Made by a program: the position numbers and the translations under genes. A model generated the notes under the pieces. It searched no databases. It had not been told where the DNA came from and saw only the letters and a program-made list of their open reading frames with translations. Below are positions 34,318-43,506 of a DNA stretch of 64,000 bases, one piece after another. Source of the stretch: Aquisalinus flavus (GTDB lineage: Bacteria; Pseudomonadota; Alphaproteobacteria; Caulobacterales; Parvularculaceae); NCBI RefSeq assembly GCF_022559625.1, contig NZ_CP042288.1, forward strand, positions 706,409 to 770,408. The letters are read 5' to 3'. How positions within the stretch are numbered: position 1 is the stretch's first letter; each line of letters starts with the position of its first letter.

Positions 34318-34350
34318 CTAAACACCTAAACTTAACCTCCGTTAAAAAAA

Positions 34351-37300
34351 TCATTCGGCCGGGCTTGGGCGCACCCCAAGCTCGCCGTCATAGTCGTCAT
34401 CCAGGGCGTCGATGTCTGGGATTTCCTGATCCTGGTTATGACCGAAGGCCGGCTGTTTTTCACCGGTCCAGAGCCCCTTGTAGAAGCGCTTAATGTCGAC
34501 ACCGATCGTGTAGAGCGCCGGCACGAACAGCAGCGTCACGAACAGGGCGAACAGGACGCCGAAAGACAGGGCGATGATACAGGGCCGCAGGAATTGCGCA
34601 TCGAACGAGTCTTCCATGAGAATTGGCACCAGACCGATGAAGGTCGTCAGCGAGGTCAGGATGACCGGCCGGAAGCGGGTCACGCCGGCCTCGACCAGCG
34701 CCGCATAGGCCCCGACGCCTTCGCGCCGCAACCGGTTGACGTAGTCGATCAGCACGAGGTTGTCGTTGACCACAACGCCCGCTGCCGCCCCGATCCCGAA
34801 GAAGGAGAACATGGCGAAGTTCTCGCCCAGCAGGAAGTGGCCGAAAACCGCGCCCATGAAGCCGAACGGGATCGCCGTCATGACGAGGATCGGCTGGGCA
34901 TAGGACGAGAAGGCAATGGCGATCAGCATGTACATCGCAAACAGCGCGATGCCGTAGAGAACCGCCAGTTCCATCAGGAATTCCTGCTCTTCCTTGCCGG
35001 CGCCGCGTTCGCGGACCGAGGCACCGGGATGGGCTTCCTTCCATTCCGGAATGAAGTTCTCGTTGAAGTCCTTCATCAGCGCAGCGGCGTCAACGCCTTC
35101 CTGGAACTCGGCAGTGACGACCGCAGAGCGCTTGCGTCCGAAGCGGTCTATCCGCTTGTAGCTGGGCGCGTAGGAGATCTCGGCGACGGCCGACAGGGGG
35201 ATTTCCCGGCCATCGGCTGTCCGGATGCGGACATTCTCGATCGAGTCGAGATTTTCCCGTGTCTCCTTGGGATAGCGCACCATGACGCGGACATCGTCGC
35301 CCTCGCGCGGCAGGCGCTGGACTTCCTCGCCATAATAGGCCTGGCGCACCTGCTGCGAGACCTGTGCCAGTGTCAGGCCGAAACGCTCAGCGCCCGGCTT
35401 GAGGCTGACGCGGATCTCGTCGGTGACCGATTGCAGGCTGTCGCGCACGTCGTAGACGCCCGGATAGCTGCGCAGATAGGCCTTGATGTCTTCGGCACCG
35501 AGACGCAAATCGTCGAGCGACTCCGATTCAATACCGAAATTGAACTCCGGGCCGCTCTGGTTGATGGTGTAGGAGATGGTGATGTCTTCCGCATCCGGAA
35601 TCTCTCCGATATATTCCCTGAACTTCTCGGAAATACCTTCTGCGCTGATATCGCGGGACTCTGCCTCGGAGATCGTCATGTAGGCGACGACATTGGTGTC
35701 GCTTGCCTGGACATAGGTCGAGCCGATCGTGCCATCGCCATGGATGCCGTCCATCTCCTCGCGGAGATCGAAGACAGCATCTTCCAGCCGGTCAAAGACC
35801 TGCAAATTGCGGCTGAACGGCGTGCCTTCCTGCATGGTGATGACCACGCTGACGAAGCGGCCTTCGACATTGGGCATGAAGTTGAAGCCGATCCAGCCCT
35901 GGCTGAGCAGGGCAACCGCCACGGCAAAGGCCCCGATAAAGAGGGTCGCCGTGACATAACGCAGCTTGATCGCCAGTTCGATGATCGGGCGATAGATCTT
36001 GTCGGCAAAGGATATGATACCCTCGGAGAAGAAGCTCTGAACCTTGTAGAAGGCGCTGTTCTTGTTCTGGGGTTTCATATGCGCAAGGTGCGCCGGCAGG
36101 ATCATGAAGGATTCGATCAGCGAGAAGGTCAGGGCAAAGATGATCGTGAAGGTGATGTGCTTCAGGAACTGCGACGCCTCGCCCGACACGAAGATGAACG
36201 GGAAGAACGCGATCATGGTCGTCAAGACGGCGTAGAAGACCGGCTTGGCGACAAGTTGCGTGCCCATCACGGCGGCTGTCAGGCCCTTGCGGCCCCGCTC
36301 CACCTGTCTGTGGATCGACTCACCGACGACAAGCGCATCGTCAACGACAATCCCGATGACGAGCAACAGCCCGAACAGGGACAGCATGTTCAGGGACACC
36401 CCGACCATCGGCAGGAAGATGAAGGCGCCGATGAAGGAGATCATGATCCCGATCGTCACCCAGAACGAAACGGCCGGGCGCAGGAACAGGAACAGCACGA
36501 TCAGGACCAGGGCGAAACCGATAAGGGCGTTCGAGGAGACGAGCTCCATCCGGTCCTTGTAGAGATCGGAGAAGTCGAACCAGACTTCGAGTGTCATGCC
36601 GTCGGCAAGGTCGTCCTGTTTTTCCTCGACATACTGCTCGATCGCCTTGGACAGGGTGACGACGTTCGAAATCTCGGGCGACTGGATATTGAACAGGACC
36701 GATTCCTTCCCGTCGGTCAGGCCTTTCTCATTGGCATCGACAAAGCCGTCGACAACCGTCGCGACATCACCAACGGTGATGTTCGATCCGTCGCGGGACT
36801 GGCGGATGACGATCCGCTCGAATTCCTCCTCGGTGTTGGCGAGGTTGCGCACGGCAAGCTGCACCGTGCCCGTGTCCGTGCGCACCGAACCGGAAGAGAG
36901 GTTCAGCGAGCTCTGGCGGACGGCATTGGCGACGTCGCTGAGGGTCAGGCCATATCGGCGCAGGGATTCCTCGGAAACCTCGATCGAGACCTCTTCGGGC
37001 AGAACGCCCCAGACCTCGACCAGCGGCGAGCCGTCGGGCAGGGCCGCGAGTTCGTCGCGCATCTCACGGGCATAACGGAAGAAGTCCCGCCGCTCCATGT
37101 CATCCGGCGCCGTCAGCGACAGGAAGACTGTCTGCGAGTTGAACCGTGTCTCGCGGACGATCGGCGGGAAGGCGTCCTGCGGGAATGTCGAAATGCCGTC
37201 GACCCGGTTCTTCACCTCATTGGTGAATTCCGTCATGTCGGCAGCATCGGTCGCATCGACCGTGACGCTGGCAAAACCGTCATAGGCCGTGGAATAGATC

Positions 37301-37548
37301 TCGTAGACATTGTCCATGTCCGAGACCGCTTCCTCGATCCGCAGGACGATCTGTTCCTCGACCTGTTGCGGGTCAGCGCCGGGCCAGCTGACGGAGACGG
37401 AAACCTGGCTCGGTTCGACGCTCGGAAACACCTCGCGCTCCATGTTGAAATACTGGATACCGCCAACGATGAGGATGGCGATCATCAGCAGGTTGGCGGC
37501 AACGCTGTTGCGTGCCCACCAAGAAATAAAGCCGCCCTTGGGTGTCAT
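34351..37548 (-). CDS. RND efflux pump inner-membrane permease (HAE-1/AcrB family)
   Basis: The 1065-residue protein is a proton-driven RND pump that expels drugs or other toxic compounds through a tripartite channel. It has the family's duplicated layout: one helix at the N-terminus (NLLMIAILIVGGIQYF), a large periplasmic loop beginning VFPSVEPSQVSVSVSWPGA, a helix bundle with GIVVDDALVVGESI in TM4, a second loop, and a second bundle (AAAGVVVNDNLVLIDYVNRLRREG). The acidic pair in TM4 is consistent with proton relay. It is the last gene of the operon, overlapping the adaptor gene by 4 nt. The substrate is unknown. Confidence 0.95.
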   Translation of the reverse strand: MTPKGGFISWWARNSVAANLLMIAILIVGGIQYFNMEREVFPSVEPSQVSVSVSWPGADPQQVEEQIVLRIEEAVSDMDNVYEIYSTAYDGFASVTVDATDAADMTEFTNEVKNRVDGISTFPQDAFPPIVRETRFNSQTVFLSLTAPDDMERRDFFRYAREMRDELAALPDGSPLVEVWGVLPEEVSIEVSEESLRRYGLTLSDVANAVRQSSLNLSSGSVRTDTGTVQLAVRNLANTEEEFERIVIRQSRDGSNITVGDVATVVDGFVDANEKGLTDGKESVLFNIQSPEISNVVTLSKAIEQYVEEKQDDLADGMTLEVWFDFSDLYKDRMELVSSNALIGFALVLIVLFLFLRPAVSFWVTIGIMISFIGAFIFLPMVGVSLNMLSLFGLLLVIGIVVDDALVVGESIHRQVERGRKGLTAAVMGTQLVAKPVFYAVLTTMIAFFPFIFVSGEASQFLKHITFTIIFALTFSLIESFMILPAHLAHMKPQNKNSAFYKVQSFFSEGIISFADKIYRPIIELAIKLRYVTATLFIGAFAVAVALLSQGWIGFNFMPNVEGRFVSVVITMQEGTPFSRNLQVFDRLEDAVFDLREEMDGIHGDGTIGSTYVQASDTNVVAYMTISEAESRDISAEGISEKFREYIGEIPDAEDITISYTINQSGPEFNFGIESESLDDLRLGAEDIKAYLRSYPGVYDVRDSLQSVTDEIRVSLKPGAERFGLTLAQVSQQVRQAYYGEEVQRLPREGDDVRVMVRYPKETRENLDSIENVRIRTADGREIPLSAVAEISYAPSYKRIDRFGRKRSAVVTAEFQEGVDAAALMKDFNENFIPEWKEAHPGASVRERGAGKEEQEFLMELAVLYGIALFAMYMLIAIAFSSYAQPILVMTAIPFGFMGAVFGHFLLGENFAMFSFFGIGAAAGVVVNDNLVLIDYVNRLRREGVGAYAALVEAGVTRFRPVILTSLTTFIGLVPILMEDSFDAQFLRPCIIALSFGVLFALFVTLLFVPALYTIGVDIKRFYKGLWTGEKQPAFGHNQDQEIPDIDALDDDYDGELGVRPSPAE

Positions 37549-38834
37549 AACTGAGCTCCCTGGCTGGCATCGGCACCGGTCGTTCCGGCTGCCGTCGTAT
37601 CGTCTGCCTCGGCGTCGCTACGGCGCGATCTTGTCGACGCATCACGTTCTTCCGGAGAGATCGCAATGACTTCGGTACCGTCTTCAAGGCCCGGTGCACG
37701 GGAGACGACGACCTTGTCGCCATCGTTCAGGCCGCCGGTGATGACGAGGCCATCCTGTACGGAGGCCGAGATGATCACCTCGCGCTGCTCGATCGTTTCA
37801 TCATCGAGGACGACATAGACGATGCCTTCCTCCTGCATGGCGATGCGCGGCACGACGAACGCATTTTCCAGCTCGCGGCCCTCGATCCGGGCATCGACGA
37901 ACAGGCCCATGGCGAGCGGGAAGCCATTGTCGGCTCCACGGCCATAGGGGTCGCGGACCTCGGCGATGGCTGAAATCTGCCGTGTGCCGGGGTCGATGGC
38001 GGCATCGGTACGGACCAGATGGCCCTGCCATACGCGCATCTGGCCGGCAACCGTCGCATTGAGATAGACCAGCGGGCCTTCTTCATAGCTCTCGGCCTCG
38101 AAAGCCAGCGGCAGATCGAGACGGGCAAGATCATTGTCCGACATGGGCAGGCGGATCTCGGCGACATCGGTCGCGAAGAGCTGGCCGACGACGAAGCCCG
38201 GGGAGATGAACTGCCCGACATCGGCATTCTTGGACCGGACCCGGCCGTCAAACGGCGCCCGGATCGTCGTGCGCTCGAGTGCGAGACGGGCATTGCGCAT
38301 CTCTGCCTCGGCGCTGGCATAGTTAGCCCTTGCCTGGTTCAATTGCGGCTGGCGCAGGGTCAGGGAAGAGGGCTGGTTGCCGCTTTCGAGGCCACCGAGA
38401 TCTTCCCAGTCACGCCGGGCGAGCTGGGCTTCGGCTTCTTCAAGTTCGAGGGCCTGGCTCGCCTGAGCAACCCGGGCCTCGGCCTGGGTCACGGCAAGGC
38501 GATAGTCTTCCTGCTCGAGCTGGACCAGCATCTCGTCCTTGCGGATGACGCCGCCATTGGCAAAGTTCGGCGAGATGGCAACGACCTTGCCGGAGACCTG
38601 CGCGGTCAGGGCAATCTCTGTCTTGGGCATGACCTCGCCCTGAGCCGTCACCGACAGGTTGATCGGCTGGCTGTCCGCCACGCGGTAGAAGACCGTCGGC
38701 GGCTCATAGTCCGCTTCCTTCTTCTCAGGCTTGGGCCGCATCGCGCCCATGGTTGCAATGAGGCCGATGAAGCCGGCAACAAGCAGCACGACCGTGATGA
38801 GTGTGCCGAAAACTACAAAAATCTTCCGTATCAT
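37545..38834 (-). CDS. RND efflux periplasmic adaptor (membrane fusion protein)
   Basis: A 429-residue adaptor linking the inner-membrane pump to the outer-membrane channel. The N-terminal anchor (VVFGTLITVVLLVAGFIGLI) is followed by the lipoyl half-motif (ALTAQVSGKVVAISPNFANG), a coiled-coil hairpin (QAEARVAQASQALELEEAEAQ), the second lipoyl half (TIRAPFDGRVRSKNADVGQF) and beta-barrel domains. The tail is acidic and Thr/Ala-rich. It overlaps the outer-membrane gene upstream and the pump gene downstream, each by 4 nt (ATGA), indicating stoichiometric co-translation. Confidence 0.94.
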   Translation of the reverse strand: MIRKIFVVFGTLITVVLLVAGFIGLIATMGAMRPKPEKKEADYEPPTVFYRVADSQPINLSVTAQGEVMPKTEIALTAQVSGKVVAISPNFANGGVIRKDEMLVQLEQEDYRLAVTQAEARVAQASQALELEEAEAQLARRDWEDLGGLESGNQPSSLTLRQPQLNQARANYASAEAEMRNARLALERTTIRAPFDGRVRSKNADVGQFISPGFVVGQLFATDVAEIRLPMSDNDLARLDLPLAFEAESYEEGPLVYLNATVAGQMRVWQGHLVRTDAAIDPGTRQISAIAEVRDPYGRGADNGFPLAMGLFVDARIEGRELENAFVVPRIAMQEEGIVYVVLDDETIEQREVIISASVQDGLVITGGLNDGDKVVVSRAPGLEDGTEVIAISPEERDASTRSRRSDAEADDTTAAGTTGADASQGAQL

Positions 38835-40363
38835 AGATCCGCTCCTGCGGCAGTTGCAGCCTCAGACGTACCCGTCGCCTGTTGCCACCATTTTCTGAAA
38901 AGCGACGGGGATGCGTCTTCGCCCTCGGCATCCAGGTCGCCACTAAATCTCTCCGGTCCCGCATCGAACGTACCGCCCAGTGCCAGATAGAGGCTGATGC
39001 GGTTGTTCAGCCGCTGCTGTCTCGCGGCGATGAACTGGGACTCGGTCTGAATCCGGCGTTGTTGTGCACTAATAAGGTTAAAAATGCTGGTAGTGCCGTT
39101 CAGATATTGACGTTCGGTGAGGTCCTCTGCGGCAACCGCTTCCTCATAGGCCAGTTCAAGGGCCTCTTCGCGCGCTGCCAGCAGGGTCTCTGCCGTAATG
39201 GCGTTTTCCACGTCGGCAAAGGCATTCAGCACAATGCCGGCATAGGTGAATACGGCAGCTTCGGCTGCGGCTTGCTGGGCCTTCGAGTTGGCGAGCAGCC
39301 GGCCACCCTGGAACAGTGGCTGGATCAGGCTTGCCGACAGCGAACCGACCAGATTGTCCGTATCGAAAATATCGTCGAAATCCATTGAACCGTTGGAGGC
39401 CGACCCTGTCAATCTCAGCGCCGGCAACAAGGCCTTGCGTGCCTGCGAAGCCCTGAGGCCCGCTGCTTCGAGACTGTACTCCGCAGAGATGACATCCGGA
39501 CGACGGTCGAGCATGGATTGTGGTGTGCCAAGCCCGATCACGACGCCGTCCTCATTGATGACGGGAGCAATGGCGGGCAGGGCGTCGGCGCTGTCGAGTT
39601 CGGCGGCCGGATAGCGGCCGAGCAAGACCTCCAGTCCGCGGGCGGCTTCCGTCTCGGCCTGCAGGCGCGATTGCAGTTGCGCCTCGCTATTGGCAAGAGA
39701 GGAGCGGGCAAGGCGGACATCGAGGCTGGACGAAATGCCGCGTTCATAACGGCGCTCGGTGATCGACAGGTTCGCTTCCCCCGTTTCGACATCACGCTCG
39801 GACAACTCCCGCTGCAGACGGGCAGCGACGAGGCCGTACCAGTTCTGTGCCACAGCGCCTGCGATAGACAGCCGGGCGGCCGCATAGTCGGCCCTTGCCG
39901 TAGCGGCATCGAGATAGGCAGCACGGGTGGAGTCCGTGAGCCGGCCCCAGATGTCTGCCTCCCAGTCGAGCTGGGTACCCCAGCTATAGCCGGTGGCATA
40001 GGTGCCATCGCCCATGGTGCGCTGGACGGAGCGGGTCGTACCGATCGAGCCGGATAGTGTGGGCAGAAGCGATGCGCGGGTCGCGACAGCCTGTTGCCGC
40101 GCGATCTCCACGCGCCGGGAGGCCGCGCCAAGGTCGGTATTGTTGTTCATTGCTTCGAGGATGAGCGTTCCGAGCGCATCATCGGACAGATCATTGACCC
40201 AGTTCAGGGGTATCGCCCGAGCGCTGGAGACGTCCGTCATTTCCTGCAGAGATGCCCACTGTGTGGGAGCCTCGATCGTATTGAGCGCATCTTCTTTCGA
40301 TACAGATGCACATGCGGCCAGCAAACCAAAGACTGACAAGGCTGCCGTACGGCGTAACTTCAT
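38831..40363 (-). CDS. Outer-membrane efflux lipoprotein (NodT/OprM type)
   Basis: The first gene of the RND operon encodes the TolC-like outer-membrane channel. The signal ends in a lipobox (SVFGLLAAC), so it is an OprM/NodT-type lipoprotein. The two OEP repeats are visible: one starts NNNTDLGAASRRVEIARQQ, with YSWGTQLDWEADIWGRL following; the other centres on GTPQSMLDRRPDVISAEY, with SLIQPLFQGGRLLANSKAQQ after it. Length (510 aa) is normal. It ends by overlapping the adaptor start. No local regulator (TetR or MarR type) is beside the operon. Confidence 0.94.
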   Translation of the reverse strand: MKLRRTAALSVFGLLAACASVSKEDALNTIEAPTQWASLQEMTDVSSARAIPLNWVNDLSDDALGTLILEAMNNNTDLGAASRRVEIARQQAVATRASLLPTLSGSIGTTRSVQRTMGDGTYATGYSWGTQLDWEADIWGRLTDSTRAAYLDAATARADYAAARLSIAGAVAQNWYGLVAARLQRELSERDVETGEANLSITERRYERGISSSLDVRLARSSLANSEAQLQSRLQAETEAARGLEVLLGRYPAAELDSADALPAIAPVINEDGVVIGLGTPQSMLDRRPDVISAEYSLEAAGLRASQARKALLPALRLTGSASNGSMDFDDIFDTDNLVGSLSASLIQPLFQGGRLLANSKAQQAAAEAAVFTYAGIVLNAFADVENAITAETLLAAREEALELAYEEAVAAEDLTERQYLNGTTSIFNLISAQQRRIQTESQFIAARQQRLNNRISLYLALGGTFDAGPERFSGDLDAEGEDASPSLFRKWWQQATGTSEAATAAGADL

Positions 40364-40718
40364 TTTGTTCCCCTGATCCCGCCCTCTACGAAACCAAGCT
40401 GGCTACATATAAGGATGTTTTGTCGAGACGCCATATCTGTCATGCGATCAACTAAATTGATCTTAATATTGGTTGGCTCGATTGATCGGGATTGCGCCTA
40501 AAAGCCATCGTTTAGAGTATATTATTCCATTTTTATAGACGAAATTGGCAATTTGATGCAGACAAGCGGCCAAGAACTATATTTTTAGTGCAATTTTTTC
40601 GGTTTTCGGCCGTTGAAGACCTGCGTGGCGGGCATTCTGAGACCCGACCATTGTCAAGATTAACCAATCAGCGTGGCAAAATTGCCACGAGTTACCGGGG
40701 GCTATGGGGTCACACCAT

Positions 40719-40747
40719 AAAAAAACTGCGCCCCCGTGAGGGCGCAG
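40719..40747 (-). terminator. Rho-independent terminator on the minus strand without an assigned gene
   Basis: On the minus strand CTGCGCCC, a 6-nt loop, GGGCGCAG is followed by seven T's. No annotated minus-strand gene ends here, so it implies a small transcript from about 40750-40860. Confidence 0.7.
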
Positions 40748-40781
40748 TCGAGAAAGATTTAGGAGAAACCCGAAAGTGGGC

Positions 40782-40814
40782 TCAGCGACGGAAACCGTCG
40801 CCGGACATTTTCAT
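40782..40814 (-). other. Possible 10-codon ORF inside a structured leader-like segment
   Basis: ATG at 40814 reads MKMSGDGFRR then stop. The coding DNA itself forms a hairpin, GCGACGG/CCGTCGC, with a 3-nt loop, and lies 35 nt before the terminator at 40719-40747. No clear ribosome-binding site is seen. It could be a tiny peptide gene, or part of a small RNA. Confidence 0.25.
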
Positions 40815-41018
40815 AACACGGCATCCAGAATAAATAAATCAAAAATAAATAACTTGCTGGCGTCCGCCGCCCTGTATTATGAAAACGCCCGACAAGCTGT
40901 CGCGAAGAACGGCTGTCGCAAGGGATGAAAGGGTCTTGAGGGTGCTGACCAGAGTCACAGTGTCAGGATTGAGCTGCCATCGGTGCCCCGATTTGCCTGC
41001 GAGCAAAGGAGGCACCGG

Positions 41019-43451
41019 ATGACGCGGAGCGACGACCTCATGGACCCGGGGATATGGCCCGCCAAGGGCCGGCCCGCCCGTAACGCGAAGATCGAGGCGC
41101 AGGTCGCCGACCTGCTGGAGCGGATGAGCCTCGAGGAAAAGGTCGGTCAGGTTATCCAGGCCGATCTCGCCAGTGTCACGCCGCAGGAAGCCCGCGACTA
41201 TCACCTCGGCTCTATCCTCAATGGCGGCAATTCCGCACCCGCCGGCAATAACCGCGCTGCGCCCGCAGACTTTCTCGACCTCGTCGACAGCTTCTACCGG
41301 GCATCCGTCGACGCGACCGGCGGGAGGATTGCAATTCCGATCCTGTGGGGCACCGATGCCGTGCATGGCCATAACAATATCGTCGGCGCCACGATCTTTC
41401 CGCATAACATAGGCCTTGGCGCCGCGCGCGATCCCGACCTGATCCGCCGGATCGGCGAGGTGACGGCTTTGGAAGTACGCACGACCGGCATGGACTGGAC
41501 CTTCGCGCCGACACTGGCCGTGGCGCGAGACGATCGCTGGGGGCGGACCTATGAGAGCTATGGCGAGCATCCTGATGTCATCGCCTCCTATGCAGCGGCG
41601 ATGGTCGTGGGATTGCAGGGCCGTCCCGATACTGATGATTTCCTGTCCGATAGACGCGTGCTGGCGACCGCAAAGCATTTCGTCGGCGATGGCGGCACCG
41701 AAAATGGCGCAGACCAGGGCGATTGCCGTGCCAGCAATGAGGACATGAGAGATATACACGCGGCTGGCTATCCACCGGCTCTGGAGGCCGGCGTGCAGAC
41801 CGTCATGGCGTCGTTCAATACGTGGCATGGCCGCAAAATGCATGGCTGCCGGGAGATGCTGAACGACGTGCTGGTTGACCGCCTCGGCTTTGACGGGTTC
41901 GTCGTGGGGGACTGGAACGGCCATGGCCAGGTCGAGGGATGCACCGCCACGTCCGCTGCGGCGGCGTTCAATGCCGGCCTCGACATGTTCATGGCGCCGG
42001 ATAGCTGGAAGGGGCTTTACGAGACGACGCTTGACGATGTCAGGGCAGGGAGGATCAGCGCGGCGCGCCTCGACGAGGCTGTGGCGCGCATCCTGCGCGT
42101 CAAGATGCGTCTTGGCCTGTTCGAAGCAAAGCCGCCAAGGGAACGCGCCCTTGCCGGGGAATTTTCCCTGCTGGGATCAGATGCCCACCGGGTCGTCGCG
42201 CGCGACGCCGTGCGCAAATCGCTCGTCCTCCTGAAGAATGATGGCGTGCTGCCCATCCGGCCAAACAGCCGCATTCTCGTGTGCGGCGACGGGGCTGACA
42301 ATATCGGCATGCAATGCGGCGGCTGGACCCTGTCCTGGCAGGGGACGGACAATGTAAATTCGGATTTCCCCAATGGGCAATCCATCTTCGCCGCCGTGAC
42401 CGATGCCGTGGCCAATTGCGGCGGCTCTGTCGAGCTGTCGCCCCGGGGGACATGGTCGCAAAAGCCCGATACTGCGATCGTCGTTTTCGGCGAATACCCT
42501 TACGCCGAATTTCAGGGTGACAGGGACACGGTCGATTTCAGCTCCGACGGTCCGCTGCAGCTGATGAAATCTCTGCAGGCGGACGCCATCCCGGTGGTGG
42601 CCGTCTTTCTTTCGGGCCGGCCTCTTTGGGTCAATCCCGAGCTCAACGCGTCGAATGCCTTCGTCGCTGCCTTCCTGCCCGGCAGTGAGGGGGCGGGGAT
42701 CGCCGACCTCCTGATCGGCGACATGGCCGGTAATGCGCGCCATGACTTTTCCGGCAAGCTCAGCTTCTCCTGGCCCCGCCACCCGCGGCAATCACCGCTC
42801 AATGTCGGCGATGCGGATTACGACCCGCTATTCGCTTATGGCTACGGTCTCAGCATCACGGACAGCCATGTGCCGGTTGACCATGACGAGAGCTGTGCCC
42901 TGCCGGTGCGCGGCAGCTATCGGCTGGCGGACCTTTTCATCGCCGGTCAGGCCCGCGGCGGCTGGCAATTGCTGCTCGCCGAGGGCGACGGCGACGAACT
43001 CGCCATCAACGCGCCGAAGGTGGCAAGCGCCAGCGGTCATATCAGGGTCGAGGCGAGGGACCACAAGGCGCAGGAGGACACCCGCCTTGCCACATGGTAC
43101 GGCCCGGCAAGCCTGCTGATCTCCGGGCCGCCGACGGATTTCTCCCGCGAGGTCAATGCGCAGATGTCGCTGATCCTGACCTGCCGTGTCATCTCTCCGC
43201 CGGCAGGGCCGGTGATGCTAACGATGAGGGATGGAGACGGCATGGAAGTGCAGGTCGATATTGCGGCGCAGATCAGCAGCGCCGATGATGACTGGCAGAC
43301 CGTGGCCGTTCCTCTTTCCTATTTTGTCTCGATGCACCTGAACCAGAAAGCCGTCACGCAGCCATTCGGTCTTTATGCGGAAGACCCGTGGTCGGTCCAG
43401 ATCGAGGGGATCAGGGTCGGTTCCTGGGAGGGCAGCGAAAACCATGACTGA
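41019..43451 (+). CDS. GH3 family beta-glycosidase
   Basis: The product (810 aa) is a retaining exo-beta-glycosidase (beta-glucosidase/mannosidase type). The N-terminal barrel shows PILWGTDAVHGHNNI, WTFAPTLAVARDDRWGRTYESYGE, TAKHFVGDGGTENGADQG and the nucleophile Asp298 in GFVVGDWNGHG. The second domain follows (LLKNDGVLPI, FLPGSEGAGIADLL), then a C-terminal domain resembling a carbohydrate-binding beta-sandwich. No signal peptide is visible, so it may act in the cytoplasm on imported oligosaccharides. The start at 41019 follows AAAGGAGG. It opens the mannan operon, and the symporter follows after 55 nt. Confidence 0.93.
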   Translation: MTRSDDLMDPGIWPAKGRPARNAKIEAQVADLLERMSLEEKVGQVIQADLASVTPQEARDYHLGSILNGGNSAPAGNNRAAPADFLDLVDSFYRASVDATGGRIAIPILWGTDAVHGHNNIVGATIFPHNIGLGAARDPDLIRRIGEVTALEVRTTGMDWTFAPTLAVARDDRWGRTYESYGEHPDVIASYAAAMVVGLQGRPDTDDFLSDRRVLATAKHFVGDGGTENGADQGDCRASNEDMRDIHAAGYPPALEAGVQTVMASFNTWHGRKMHGCREMLNDVLVDRLGFDGFVVGDWNGHGQVEGCTATSAAAAFNAGLDMFMAPDSWKGLYETTLDDVRAGRISAARLDEAVARILRVKMRLGLFEAKPPRERALAGEFSLLGSDAHRVVARDAVRKSLVLLKNDGVLPIRPNSRILVCGDGADNIGMQCGGWTLSWQGTDNVNSDFPNGQSIFAAVTDAVANCGGSVELSPRGTWSQKPDTAIVVFGEYPYAEFQGDRDTVDFSSDGPLQLMKSLQADAIPVVAVFLSGRPLWVNPELNASNAFVAAFLPGSEGAGIADLLIGDMAGNARHDFSGKLSFSWPRHPRQSPLNVGDADYDPLFAYGYGLSITDSHVPVDHDESCALPVRGSYRLADLFIAGQARGGWQLLLAEGDGDELAINAPKVASASGHIRVEARDHKAQEDTRLATWYGPASLLISGPPTDFSREVNAQMSLILTCRVISPPAGPVMLTMRDGDGMEVQVDIAAQISSADDDWQTVAVPLSYFVSMHLNQKAVTQPFGLYAEDPWSVQIEGIRVGSWEGSENHD

Positions 43452-43506
43452 AAACTGCAACTGCGTCCGGGTCACCAAGAGAAGATAACAAAGAAGGGCA
43501 GACAAG

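Larger units (their letters stand above)
40364..41018. other. 655-bp divergent intergenic region
   Basis: It holds the promoters of the RND operon (minus) and the mannan operon (plus). An AT-rich block (40400-40600) may carry the RND promoter; no operator was identified. The part from 40719 to 40814 contains a minus-strand terminator and structured sequence (listed separately). Near 40897 an imperfect direct repeat, GCTGTCGCGAAG and GCTGTCGCAAGG, could be an operator for the mannan operon. The frame at 40588-40833 looks non-coding. Confidence 0.5.

Noticed and set aside
34438-37554. 1038-codon plus-strand open frame
   Set aside because: Antisense of the RND pump gene; the composition (His, Asp, Arg and Gln rich, no membrane helices) is that of a shadow frame.
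40588-40833. 81-codon frame in the RND/mannan spacer
   Set aside because: No recognisable motif; it overlaps a clear minus-strand terminator and hairpins.
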